The notes under the pieces were generated by a model, which searched no databases, was not told where the DNA came from, and saw nothing but the letters and a program-made list of their open reading frames with translations. 64,000 bases of DNA, taken from Glossina fuscipes. Its lineage: Eukaryota; Arthropoda; Insecta; Diptera; Glossinidae. Where the stretch lies: positions 5,340,414 to 5,404,413 of the forward strand of contig NW_023998432.1 in assembly GCF_014805625.2 (NCBI RefSeq), given 5' to 3'. Within the stretch, counting starts at the first letter, position 1. Every line of letters starts with the position of its first letter. Below are positions 1-12,391 of this stretch, in pieces. Both the position numbers and the translations under genes were made by a program.

Positions 1-687
1 TGAATTTTTGCCCTGTAACGCTATACATTCTTTGGATAGCATGTCGAAACCTTCAGTCTTTACTTCTGCTACAATGTTGGGATGTGGCCACGGTATAGCG
101 GGTATAGGCCAATGTGACGCGGAACGAGGCCACAGCCCGGCGCATTTAAAGGCAGGCGTTATCTGTACAACAATACGTTCGCGAATTCGTAATTTCACCT
201 CGGTGGTGTCGGCAATCATTTTGACTACGTCACGATAGGCACATTTATCACAAGCTTGAGCTACCAATGTTTGAAAACGTGAACGAATTTTTCGTGCTGA
301 TAGATAGCCCGATGCGGTAATAAATTCCACCCACAATGACATGGACCGTTTACGGCCATCACTCAATTTGAGTACCGCACAACCGGGCAATGCACCGTCA
401 TCCACAAAATTAAGGACACCCATCTGATTGAGGTAGATAATGATTTCGAATTCTGTGGGTGAGATCACTTCGAGACCCTCAAAACGGCCATTATAATCAT
501 TGAGAGAGGAAATGAAACGAGGCTCCTGCACCTCAACCTCTTTTAAAACGTCCTGAACGATGCGACACACTTCTAAAATCTGTTTATGGATCTGCGTTTT
601 ACGTGCTTGCACGCGATCGGCACAATATTTATTCATTTGATAAACCATTTTAGATTGTGCCGCTATCATATCCGACGGCACTAACAT
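1..687 (-). CDS. mab-21: mab-21 family protein, N-terminal 229 codons (cut by left window edge)
   Basis: Reading the minus strand from the ATG at 687 gives one uninterrupted frame of 229 codons that runs off position 1. The product starts MLVPSDMIAAQSKMVYQMN and continues with VQEPRFISSLN (53-63), GLEVISPTEFE (71-81), a KLSDGRKRSMSLWVEFITAS block and YLSARKIRSRFQTLVAQA. These are hallmark mab-21 / MAB21L1 stretches, aligned end to end without gaps. The family shares the nucleotidyltransferase fold of cGAS. The GLEVISPTEFE segment is where that fold's acidic pair lies (here E79 and E81), but whether fly Mab-21 is catalytic is not settled by sequence. Roles in development are known for the family in worm and vertebrates. 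Vertebrate proteins start at the equivalent of the second methionine (669, M7), so that is an alternative start. The usual length is about 360 residues, so roughly 130 codons lie outside the window. Codon use is less AT-rich than the surroundings. Confidence 0.96.
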   Translation of the reverse strand, partial: MLVPSDMIAAQSKMVYQMNKYCADRVQARKTQIHKQILEVCRIVQDVLKEVEVQEPRFISSLNDYNGRFEGLEVISPTEFEIIIYLNQMGVLNFVDDGALPGCAVLKLSDGRKRSMSLWVEFITASGYLSARKIRSRFQTLVAQACDKCAYRDVVKMIADTTEVKLRIRERIVVQITPAFKCAGLWPRSASHWPIPAIPWPHPNIVAEVKTEGFDMLSKECIALQGKNS

Positions 688-868
688 GACGACGTTAACG
701 ACAATAATAAATGTGATCACTTGAAAAAATTCAAAGTGAAATGCTTTTTTTACAAACGCAACGCGAGGTTCTATTGAGATGAGATTAATTTACATTGTGG
801 AAACTCGTTCTTTCAGGTTAAGTGTTGGTAGACAATTTACATAAGGATTTATATATATATATACATAC

Positions 869-920
<52 letters not shown>

Positions 921-1844
921 GCATAAATATATTATTTAGAAACTTTCTAGCGACTTTTTTTCTTGTTTTAATAAAGGTGCTTTTATTTTGTTATAAATTA
1001 TTATGTTATTGTTTCCTTTAATATTTTATTACACCGTTTTTTTTTTATTAATAATGTTTTTTCAAGCTCGTTCCTTAACTTTTTGTGAAAAGAATAAACC
1101 AACGTTTCTTCTTGTTTTATTTTTTGTTAATCATATCTATCAGCACGCGACGTCACACAAAATTACTCTCCACACGTTCACACGCTGCCAAATTCCAAAT
1201 GTTGACTGAGTTTACTGAGTTCATGTGATTAACTCACCACAGCCCAAAGACTCTTTTTTCCAAACGCATTCTCGTTATTGAACACAGCAAAACTCACACA
1301 TGCATAAAAAATATAGTTTTCTTGCAGTCTATAAGTTGTACTCTTTTAACTAGTCTTACTTCAGTCGGGCTAACCATATTTATCCAACTAGCATTACTAA
1401 AAGCAACTAGAAAGAGATAGAGATGGAAACTGAATCAGACAGGCAGAGAACGATAAGGAGAAAGATATAGAAAGAATGAAAGAGCATTTGGGTTGTGTTA
1501 AACTTCGTTTAATTATATTTAAAGTTTTGTGGCTTGTTTGCATGTTGTGTCTGCAATTCAATGGCTGTTGAAATTATTGTTGTTCTCTGCTTATGAATTT
1601 TTTTGGTTCTATTTTATTGTTGGCATATTTGCTGATATATGTTGCTTTTATATACATTTTATGTATATAACCATAGTACTAGATAGCAATGGTGCTTATA
1701 AATTATTATGTTATGGATATATTTTTCCTTTATGAAAAAAATATACGGCAAAGAAATATATAACGTTAAAATGTTGCCAGACTTGAATATGAAAATGGAA
1801 ATAAAGAATGGATTTGTCAAAGAATTGCGTGTACAATGGCGGTT
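688..1844. other. 5' flank of mab-21
   Basis: AT-rich non-coding sequence upstream of the mab-21 start, expected to hold its 5' UTR and proximal control region. I see a TA/CATA microsatellite at 850-930 and a CRE-like octamer (GACGTCAC, 1149-1156). I do not see a convincing TATA box, initiator or splice acceptor that would fix the transcription start. Confidence 0.5.
850..930. repeat. TA-rich microsatellite
   Basis: About 80 bp of alternating T and A broken by CATA and GTATA units, upstream of mab-21. Likely polymorphic in length. Confidence 0.9.
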
Positions 1845-1854
1845 ACATATTATT

Positions 1855-2022
1855 ATTATTATAAACTTAGCCAGAGAATAAATTTTAGGACTAAAAAAGG
1901 TCTTAAAGTACTAGCATCTAAGGATTTCGGCTTTATTAAAAACGCTACCGTACTTGAGATTTGAACCCACAACCATTGCATTCCTAGTCGAGACTCTTGT
2001 CTGCTAGGCGGCTCAGGCGGAC
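1855..2022 (-). mobile_element. tRNA-derived SINE, copy 1 (divergent head)
   Basis: Read on the minus strand, the element starts GTCCGCCTGAGCC. It carries a B-box-like GGTTCAAATCTC, then a 3' half with TTAGATGCTAGT and TTTAGTCCTAAAATTTATT, and ends in AAT repeats. It is bounded by a perfect 10-bp target-site duplication, ACATATTATT, at 1845-1854 and 2023-2032. Its 3' half matches copies 2 and 3 and also the 3' end of the I-clade LINE in this window. The head differs from the other two copies around the A box (CCTAGCAGACAAGAG instead of TAGCCGAAGG), so it may belong to another subfamily or have decayed there. It has no coding capacity. The intact duplication argues that the outline is correct even though the body has changed. 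Confidence 0.85.
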
Positions 2023-2032
2023 ACATATTATT

Positions 2033-5000
2033 TACCTCGGTTTAAGCAAGTCAATTGCAAAAACTCTCACTCACAACTAAGCCAGAGCTAAAAAAGGAAT
2101 CCATAGTAAATACACATGCGCTGTAGAACGGATCTGTGATATTCATTGACGCAGAGAACTGGACAAATCGTTACTGTTGGCTGCAAGAGTTAATATTTTT
2201 TCTCTTCCGATGAGTTATTCGTCCATAATTTTCAATAAATCATAGAGAATGCGAAGGATAGAATACAATTCCTTCTTTGAATGACTGAAGCTTTTACTTA
2301 AGTCGTGAACGGATAGGTGGATCATCACGTTCCTGATGAAAAATCATTTTGCCGTGTCTTTTCCATATTATTAACATATTATTATAAAAATCGTAAGCCA
2401 ATTAGATAATTAAAATAAAACACCGCCTTTTAATAATGCCTTTGTTCTTTAAAAGTTGTGGAAGACTAAGTCCAGCTGATTCAACTGATAAATACAAAAT
2501 AACTTCTTCGATGCTTTACTGTTGTTTAGAATTACTACTCCTGATAAACTGAAAAAATTCTCCTATGATTTCTTAAAGGCAGCATTTCTAAACCTGAAAA
2601 GGACGAAATTCCACGATTTTAACTCCTGCCATATTATTATCATTTTAAATTCTTTTAATTTAAGGGTACGAAATGGATCGCAATGGATGGAATGGATTTT
2701 TGGCTTTTGACTTTTTTAGTTGTCTTTTGTGCTCTTCATTCTAAGGCCAATTTCGAACCATTTCGTACGCACTAACCTCTAAGTGTCCTTCACTGCCCGG
2801 CCGAAACGTTTTTTGAGGTAACAAAAATTGAGTAGCTCGCAATTGTAGTTTTCCTGACTTCAAATCAGTCATTTTGCGAAACTGCAAACATCCATTTGAG
2901 TCAGTTTCAGCGAATTAACAAACAAAGCGACGTAGATATCTCAAACGTGCTAAACAATTCCTCAATAAATTACAAAAATATTCTATTGTTTGCGAATTGG
3001 ATATATTATATATGTTCCTATATATATTCCTATATAATAGAATAAACAGACAAATACATTAAGTAATACCTTCCTGTACCTTACATGGCTACCCGTTTTA
3101 ATGTTCTTGTAAATTCTTTGTTCACGACTTATGAAATTGAGTTTAAAAAAATGTTCTACAATTGCTGAATTTGCAGAAATTATATGCAACTAATTAAAGC
3201 GATAAAAGCTGTGGAAACAATAGAAATTTTTAAGTCATTTACATCACAACGAGGCTGAGATTTTGAATATCGAAAATGTTTTTCACTCATTTTTCTGCAT
3301 TAAATTAACTTTAATCATTTGTTTGTTTTCTATTTGGCCTAGGAATCGTTTGCAAAACATTTGCAACTTTATAGAACTTTTCATCAGTACATGCAAAGAA
3401 CTACAACAATCCTTAATTACAGGTCACCGTCACAAGTAAGGGTATTGTTAATAGAAGCGTTAAATCTTGGAGTACAGTCCGTCTGCAATTTGAAAATTCT
3501 GGCGCCTCTTCCTTTGCACTCTTTGTAAACGATCAATGAAAAGATGTGAAAATATCTTGTATATGTTATGTGTCAACTTTTATCTTCCGTTTAACGTTAT
3601 TATTTCATGTAAGACAACCTAAACACACGGTGGATTGCATAACGTATGTAGCATACACGTAACTAGTGGGCGTCCGTATTTTTTAGGGTTTCCTTTTTCA
3701 TTACATGACTTTAAAAGTGACCGATTTGGCAAATATGCAAGTATATACATGTGCTATGTACAACATTCCTTGCGCCATTTTGCAAAAGCAAAACAGTGCA
3801 AAGAAAAGAGGGTCAATCACAACAGATCGGGTAGAGCAATCAGAAGGATAGTCGAGTTTTAATTTACGCAGTCACTTCTTAAACGCGCTCGCGTAAAGGT
3901 CAGCGTTTATGTTGTCATTGGTAGACGTCACAATAAACCTTCTTGATTGCACTTGTCGCAACTATCGCCGCTCGAGAGTTAGATTGAAATTCTTAATCTT
4001 TATGAATATACTTTTCCAATTGATTTTAATCGTCATTGTGTTTTAATGAAATTAATTGATAGTTGACCCATGACAGAAGTACATATATATAGCGATCGTG
4101 AGCAGTTTTGTGAGGATTTGAAAAATTCAATAGTATGTCTGGATAATTGTGGTGTAATACGTAGACATTTTGATCAACGTAAATTAAACTTTTTAATATG
4201 TTTTTATAAACAGTTAATCAGTCTTTAATATTTTGTTCTTCTAATGCTTTACGCTCAATTGATTGCTAAAGTAGGGAACGGTCAAGTTAGGGAGGCTAAC
4301 GGTAGGTATGTGGCGTGGGGACGGATTGTAAATTTAACGAACGATTTATTACAGAGGACGACCAGTAAAAGGATAATAGAAAATGGACATCGGATATGAC
4401 ATACAATATAAGCAAGTGTGTTCCTGTCAATTTTATATTTTTACATTTTTCTAACTTTTTAATTTCGTAAAATCAGCTGAGCTAGACCGATGTAAGCTCG
4501 ACTAACATTTTTCCTGTATAAAGGGCTTATTCTTCAGCGACATATGCCTAAGTCGTACGGATGTATATATCATATATATGCTGTATGTATAACTAGAAAC
4601 AAATAAATAGCACAAACTAAAAAGATACTTTCAGTTAGCAACAGTCTTCAGTAGTAGTATACAATGGTATTCTACTATCAAAAAATTTGGCATGGAATGT
4701 GCACCCGTATTGACCTTAAACACTACCGAGAATAGATATGATAGATTAAAATTTGCATTACCTCGTGCTTTAAGTTAATCGGTAATTTGGTTTATAGTTA
4801 AGGTGAGTTCTCACTTGTATTGAGCTTCTCAAAGAAAAAATATCAAAATTATTTCTAATTTGCCGTAATAAATTATTTATAAACGTAACAAACTATTTAC
4901 AAGCTTAATACATTATTGCAATAACAAAGAAAGAAAAAAATTCTGTTTATTCAAACGAGAAAGAAATTGATATATAGAGATCCATTGTCAAAGCCGTTGT

Positions 5001-8000
5001 CCGCAAAAGCAAGCAAGATCTGTTTAAATGCTTTATATAAATAAAGTGCGAAGAAAATTAACGAAAAATTTAAACGTTAGCAGATTCAATAGAGCCGTTT
5101 AAATTTTGCGAGATTTTCTGAAGGAGTCAGCTTTGCTAATTAAATGAGGTAAAATTTATAGCGTTGGATCAGATAGTAGCAGAATAGAATAATAATAAGA
5201 ACAGATTGCACCCAATGAACTATTAAATATGGTAAAGGTAGGAAATGGTCTGGGACGCTTTTCTCTGACGGAAAGTGGACATATTCGTAGGATGAAGGAT
5301 AGAGTATTTAGCTGTTTCAAATGTATATAGTCGTCTACTTTGAACTCTATCCCACTAATTGAACGAAAGTTTTCCGGAAGGTTTATAAAATAATTGGTGG
5401 TCACAAAACGGCATTATTAAACTTTAGCAATGATTACCTAACTAACCACTGAAAGTGTTTCAAGTAGAAGGTTGATAAATGATGATTGGTTGTCAAAAAT
5501 AAAAAAAAAAAATATTGAAGTTTACTAATGACTACCAAAATGCCTCGATCCTAGTTTTAGTACTAGAGATTACAATCAATTAAACAATAGACAGAATGTG
5601 TTTGAAACAACGCAGATCTTTGGGAAGTAACAATGAAACTTGGTGTTCTACAGCGGACACATCACAGAATTTGTCGAAAGCAAATGATAATGTTCGATAA
5701 GCATCATTTCTTTCAGAACACTTGTTATGAATTAAGACTAATTACAAAGCTGTCTTCGAAAAGGCACATATTTGCAACGCATAAAAGTAGGTGTGAACAG
5801 ATAAGTCCACAAAGTATATATTCTTAATGAACATAACAAGTGGAATGGCCATGTTTATGCGTTATTTGTGCTATAATCAAAGTCAGTGTTAAGTCTTCAA
5901 AATTCTGTTTGGAAAAACGAACTGAGTTTCCAATTTGTTATTGTACCTTTCAGGTTGGTAACGGAAATGAAGTCCGCCTCAATTACGCAAGCATTAATAA
6001 TTTGGTCATTATTTTCAAATTATAGTCGCAAAACTTTAACGATTTTAGTTGCGAGCCTAAGTTGTTATATACTATTCATACGCTAGCCTTACGCCGACAT
6101 TTGAAAAGGTAATAAGATTGTGGATTAAATTTCATTATGCCGAGTGAAAAATGTCTGTAAGTGAGCACCTATTAATTGCCATGATTGATGTCGTTTCTCA
6201 TACACGGTTAGTTAGCCAGTCAAATTTGTACGTCTGCCCTGGCACAATGTCTAACAATTTCATCCTTTACCTAATTGTAAATGAAATGTGTTCATTTTTC
6301 TCTTTTTTCATGCGATCTGGCAACACTTTCTATTATGCTTCCCTAAATATATATGCTTTTTCATTAAATTATCGCAAAAAGTTTCCGCCCCTTTTTCGAC
6401 TCTTTTTATGCAAACTCTCCCGTCGATAAAAATCGCACATGCTTACATGCATATGAACGCGCATACACAAGCCACGTGTATTCGAACTTACACGGGAGAA
6501 AGCATAAGAATTCTCTCCCATTATAAGAAGGGAGTAATCACAAGATATAGTAGCATATTAATAATATACATAAGCACTCAACAATACTAAAACCATTAAT
6601 ATGAATGTTTATATGACTGTGTGAGTGCTAGGGTAAAGTAAATTACCTAAAAACAAAAAGGAAAGAAAGTAAAATAACATAAATATTTAATAAATATATA
6701 ATGCGAGGATTGGTGTTGATGTTGTGTTCGTTATGTGTTTGTGTTCGTGCATTAATTCCCACCGTGTTTGTTTATATTAACGTCTGTGGTGGTGATATTT
6801 AACATACTAGTAAATATGTCCACCCCTAAAATATAACGGAATATAATAAAATTTTAAAGATTTCTTTTTTCATGTTTTCTTTTATTTGTTGTTATTGTTG
6901 TGCGGAAACGAAATTTTGATTTGATTTAAATTGCATTACTGCTTATAATTTATTAGACTTCTGTAGAAATATCCTGGTGCTCTCACTGGCATAATGTGAA
7001 AGATTTACAAACTGAACGCAACTCATTTTATAATTAATGATATGAAAACATGAAATATTTTAACGCAATCAGCAACGCATGAAAAATGTTAACAATTATA
7101 TTAAAGCATATTTTCATTATGGCCGACGAAAAAAGAAAAAAATTCATTTCTTCTCTTATTCTATCCTATATGCAATCCTTCAATTCATATATAAACGTGC
7201 CAATTCGTTATTCCCTAATAATAATAAGGAAATTTAGGATCGTTTCATATCCCTACACTAAATTTGTCTGATATGGATTGATTAGAGTATTTCTTGTGGT
7301 CACAAAGCGAACTTTTTTGCCATTAAATATAGGGACAGAAGGGATTGTAAGATATTGGATGGTTCGTAAACTTTCCGAACTTGCGTAGATGATGCTAATC
7401 ATTACACGAATTCTTCAAAACTGATACAAGCCTTTGTCATAATGTCAGATAATATAAAAAATAGTAAACACTTCTTTTGTTAACATTTTCAATCAATTAG
7501 TGTGATTACGCTAAGACTTGTAAGCAATCACTATCAAGATACATATATAAATATCAAAACGAACAAATGAAAGAGACTGCAAATGAAAGAAAAATATTCG
7601 TGTACCGCCGTTGAAGTTTTTCCAAGTTTTCAAGTTTCCAAGTTTTGGCGCTTCTCGGGATGAACTCTGATACAATAGGCATGTTTCGGTAGACTATCTG
7701 CATATTTTTCGTTAATGTAGACCTACATACATGTTTTAAGTACTTTGCATATTTGTATACTTACTGGGAGCCGAAATTGGTTTGAAGGGTTTAAAAAGGT
7801 AACGGTATATGAAATATAAATATGTTATGTATATAGGGCTGAAATCATGCTGCCATTTATATTTCGCTTTTGGAATTAAAACTATTATTTTCTTGAATCT
7901 GCCTAAATAAGATTTGTTTAAAGATTTTCTTTAGATATTTTTATTTATTTGTTTATGTATGCAATAGGGAGCAGTCGTTCATTTCACCCTTAACAAAAAG

Positions 8001-10059
8001 CTTCGCAAATCTTTCTCTGTTGCAAAGACAGAGAATAGTTACAACTTTACTTTGGTTCTTTTTCAAAGAGAAAAGCGCAAGACTTAATACAATGCAAATT
8101 TATTGTAAAATGGACTTCGAATGCAAAATGCAAAAATAATCATAGACGACATCTGAAATATATAAATATGTGATATATCTTTTCTGACTATGGACCAATA
8201 CTAACTTTTATATTGAACGATTGCGAAAGTTTGCGTTTAATTTTCGTAGATGACAGAGATGAGCTTCTGATTGTATTAATGCGCCATTAGATATATGCAT
8301 TTAAGTAAGTATGCATATATCGATCTTACTCCTGGGCAGCGGATGGTGAAAAGCTGTCTATTTCGCTTTGATGTAGTGCTTTTATTTTAAACATTTAGCT
8401 TTAGGTGAATGTATTAATATTGATTAGTTAGTCACTACTTAATTATTTGCACGATACGTTAAGTTTTTACGATTACCCTTAGACAGATTGCTAAAAGACA
8501 GTGTTAACTTGGGTAATACTATGCAGCTTATTCGATAGTCCAAAAATTGACACTTAACAGTTAAATCAAAAATTTAGCGAGTGGAAACAAGAAATTCAGT
8601 CTTATTCGACCTTGACGTAGAAATTTATAGAATGAGTCAACTACCTTTAAGAAATAGCCTTTAATTTTCTAAATGGGTAGAATTCGAAAACTTATGATGC
8701 CCTATAAAAATTTTTATTTCTAACTGAGTCAATAACCGGATACAACTCTCTGCCCACACGCAAAAATCATTTGGAATTGAAATAAAAGTAAAACCAGATA
8801 GAGAATAGAACACAGCAGATAAACTACTATCAAGCTAACCTTCCGATTACGTTTTAAATTTATTGGGTTGGTTTATTGGTTTATTCACAGAACGGAAATT
8901 GTGAAAGTGTTCTCATTAGACACTAAAGAACGAAACGACTGTTACACCTCCAACATACCTTAGATGATACGTTTTCAAAATATTCGATATATGAAGAAAA
9001 CTTTTTTTTACTCTGTGTAATTTATTTTAATTTTTGATATTGACTTGTGTCTTCTGTTCTTTAATGGGACATTTTTCCGATACCCATAGTTGTTTGGTTA
9101 ACATCTATCAAAGTTTAATTAATTTATGTAAAATTTACCACAGCGAGCATGCACCCGGAAAAAAGGATGAAAATATGTAGAAAAGTAAAAACCAAACGAC
9201 GAACATAGCATGTAAAGTTTGTGTGCAGAAGTAACCAACAGGCTACTTTAATGAAACGGAAGACAGACATGGTAAGAAAACACTAACAGTAACAGAGTCA
9301 CCAGCACAAAGCGATATGCACAGTTTTCAACAACGAAAGGAAAAAACTCCAACTACATGCTGAGATATGCTTAAATACATACGTATATATATATCTATAT
9401 GTATATAGAGGGTGTGCGTATTTATGTATGTGTATATGTATGGAGGCAGTATTGCAAACATATATATGCAAGATATTTATGTACGTTGTGCTCTAACACA
9501 ATTTAATGATTGTTAATTAAAAAAATTCAGTTAGTTTACAAGAAACTCGATTCAATGTTATCCCAAGATGGTTTCACTTTCATTTTTTACGACCTTGGTA
9601 AAAAGTATAAACGATATTTTTTGCTTGACATTAGTTTTTTAAGAGAAATTTAATCCGTTTATATGTATACTATATATTATACTACGAATAGACTTTTTGT
9701 GGTAGCATAGGAGAACGGTGTTAAGCAGATGAAATAATTTAAACTCATTTGTATTAGTTAAGCAGTTGCACAACTAAAGATTGATTATTTTCTTTACATG
9801 AAATCGGAATTCTCGCATAGGTGGCACTAATGGCATTTGTGAAAGATACACACGTATGAAGTGTTTCTTTTTATAGCTTAGAAATCTGGAAACGATAAGC
9901 AATTGCAATATTAACACATATCACAACGTAACAAATATTTTTTAACAACACAAATGGCCACGTTTGTGTCACCTAAAGATTTTACGCTGAAGAAAGCTTT
10001 TTTTACTTCGTATCCTAACTAGCTATGATTTTGAAAAGTCTCGAAGTAAAAATTCTTAG
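2033..10059. other. AT-rich intergenic stretch, no gene recognised
   Basis: Eight kilobases with only short, stop-bounded AT-rich frames of low-complexity composition (for example at 6151-6590 and 7086-7271) and scattered TA microsatellites (about 9383-9470). I recognise no domain, transposase or RNA gene. The region is upstream of mab-21 and could hold regulatory elements, but nothing in the sequence alone marks them. Confidence 0.6.
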
Positions 10060-10238
10060 ATTACTCCAAGCGTACCATCCATTTTGGCAGTGGAGGTGAA
10101 TACCTTCGGCATGAAGACGATATTTTGTATGATTGCAAGACCAGAAGAATATGCTATATACTTAGATGTTAATTGCTGCCTAAAGGGTTTAAATTTATGC
10201 CAGGTATATTTTTTTTCAATACTTAAATATATGCTCAA
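10060..10238. other. exon-like open stretch, strand unresolved
   Basis: Both strands are open here and the base composition is more balanced than nearby. On plus, a frame containing NTFGMKTIFCMIARPEEYA runs from an AG after 10088-10090 to CAG/GTATAT at 10203/10204, a usable donor. On minus, a frame containing SGLAIIQNIVFMPKVF ends in a stop at 10056-10058 and is preceded, after CCTTTAG near 10188, by a usable acceptor. That would make it a terminal exon. I recognise neither protein. It could be a short host exon, a transposon relic or chance, and I would not assign a function. Confidence 0.25.
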
Positions 10239-10779
10239 TACCTTAATTATTGTTATTCTATTATCTTTTTTATATTTTTTTATTGTTATTCTTTCATTCC
10301 GAACAAATTGGCAAAAAACACGTTTTCAGAGGCTTACCATCTTAAAATAAGTGAGTTCAATGTAATCGATTCTGTTTTTTTCTTTTTAACAAGGAAGGAA
10401 TTACGCCTACATAAAAAATGAATATATATGCAAATGTAGTTTTATTTAGTCCGTTCGAAAATTAATGGTAAATAATATTTGGTTTACAATATATTTTTAT
10501 GTATTCCTCTCCTTTTATCAAGTACTTCCTTCCTTGTTCGGGTGATCCTATTACCTAAGATTATCGAGTGAAATTATTATATTCGCGTAAATAGTGAACA
10601 TTCTATTTTTATTTTGTGTGTTATAAAAAATATCCCTTGTTGGTAAATAATTAACGCATTTTCAATATATTTTAAAGAAAAAGTGTAATCGTAGGTTTGT
10701 TTCTAATATTAAAAATACCACATTGGGTGAACTTTAGATGCTGGAGGATTGCGGTCTAAAATTTTTTCGAAGACTCCTG
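10239..10779. other. AT-rich intergenic stretch
   Basis: I see no gene, repeat family or regulatory motif that I can support here; the sequence is AT-rich with T runs. Confidence 0.6.
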
Positions 10780-11215
10780 AAGTGGTCTTTTAGTCACTAA
10801 TGAATATATGCGTTGCAGGCAAAGCTAGAAAAGATCTACGTATAACACAGACAGCGTGAGCAGCAATTTCCTAACACCGATACGGGTGAAAAATATAAGC
10901 ACAAAATTGTCAAAGCACGCTTAACCCAGCGCAATAAAAAATGGTCGTATTGCATTCGCCAAAAAATTTTTGGAAGGAAAGATTCGAAAATATTATATTT
11001 ATTGATGAGAGAAAGTTTAATTTGAATGGATCTGATGGTGGTGGAAAAATATTGGAGGGGTGTACAACTTCATCGGCCCAAGCGATACAAGCGCAACCAT
11101 GGTGGTGGATGTCTTATGGTGCAAGCTGCATTTGAAGCACGAGAAAAGTCAAAAATATGCTTTACACCCAGCAAAATAAAGACAGAGGAATATATTGACT
11201 TGTAAACAAAACCAA
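10780..11215 (+). pseudogene. decayed Tc1-like transposase fragment
   Basis: The plus frame at 10941-11135 includes FENIIFIDERKFNLNGSDG. This corresponds to the Tc1/Tc3 transposase segment around the second catalytic aspartate, normally of the form W..V.FSDE+KFNLDGPDG. Upstream residues such as KIVKARLTQRNKKWS resemble the linker just before it, in another frame. A shifted reading just downstream gives MVVVDVLW, in the position where the family has a GG..VMVWG motif. Frameshifts and stops break the rest, and no terminal inverted repeats were found. It is an old, non-functional relic and only the central part of the gene is visible. A mariner-type relic is less likely because the conserved FNLDGPDG block is Tc1-type. 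Confidence 0.65.
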
Positions 11216-12269
11216 AATTTAAAATTAAAAAACCAATTTGTTATTTAAGCTAAAACTCAAAACAACACATTGCACATACATGCAAGGCTATACCCGTTTG
11301 ATGTTCATATCGTGCTTACCGTTCTTGTTCTTTTCATATATTCTAAATCATTTCTATATTTCAAGTTACTGATGTATTTATTTAAAGGCGAAATAATCGT
11401 AAAATGTGAGCATACGCGTGTCATTGGATGAACGACCTCTAGCTTATGAGGTGGCACATATTCAGGTTCATGGTGTAACTTATTACGAGAAGCGTGAACA
11501 TTTTATTCCACTAAGACCTCGGGAAGAAGGTTATCCTAAAATATTTATTAGAAAAACAACACAAACCTCAATTTCGCTCGTAATTACGCCTATAAGCTTC
11601 CTAGCAACAGCGATTTGGCACAGCATTTGTGTGCAAAAATTTTCGTCTAATCATTACCTCGATATGCTTCTTATCTTATAGCAATAAAAAAAGTGTTTTC
11701 GTGTTCTATGATGATTTTGAGTAATTGTAATGAAATTGCGTGGCCATGCAGCTAACTGTTTGGAAAATAAAATACCAACAATAAGGCGGGAAATTAAACA
11801 TTTTTTGTACTTTGTAATCTATTCTCCTTTCAGTAATATACCTCGGTTTTGTGATCCCTTGTAGGCATAGATTTTCTGGTTTTCATTCGATACTTATAGC
11901 TCGATTGGTGTCACTTACGCTTTAAGTTATTACAGTGCACACGTGCTTTCAGTAACGTACTTTTTTCTACATTCACTAAAAATGCCGATATATTATCTCT
12001 CTTCGCTTTTTCCGAGAAATATTGCAAATTGATATATTTTTTTCTTTTGCATGATGGTTTTGTCAAGTAGGCCTGTATAATGTGAAAGGTAAAAAGAATT
12101 AAATTAAATTATTATTCAATTGTGTAAATTTTTGGACTTAAACCTGACAAGGTATTAAATTTCGGCGAATTTCGACGGACAGGATATATAAGAAAAAGTT
12201 CGCCTATTTCAGGTTGTTTCGGGTGTTACAAATTTCTGCATAATTGCACATTGCATTATTTTCGAATAT
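11216..12269. other. intergenic stretch between Tc1 relic and LINE
   Basis: AT-rich. One 91-codon plus-strand frame at 11406-11681 (starting MSIRVSLDERPLAYEV) has ordinary composition but no recognisable domain and no gene context, so I leave it uncalled. Confidence 0.5.
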
Positions 12270-12391
12270 CTGGTCTTAAGTATTATTATTATTATTTTAA
12301 TTTTAGACTAATGAAATGAATTCTTAGACTAAAAAAAAGACATTGAGCACTAGCAACACAGGCTATCGGCTCTAATTTAAATAAATGTACA

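Noticed and set aside
8..238. 76-codon plus-strand frame starting MPCNAIHSLD
   Set aside because: It is antisense to mab-21, whose minus-strand reading is conserved over all 229 codons.
6151..6590. Overlapping plus-strand frames of 92 and 100 codons
   Set aside because: Low-complexity F/I/Y/S-rich composition typical of chance frames in AT-rich DNA; no domain and no supporting context.
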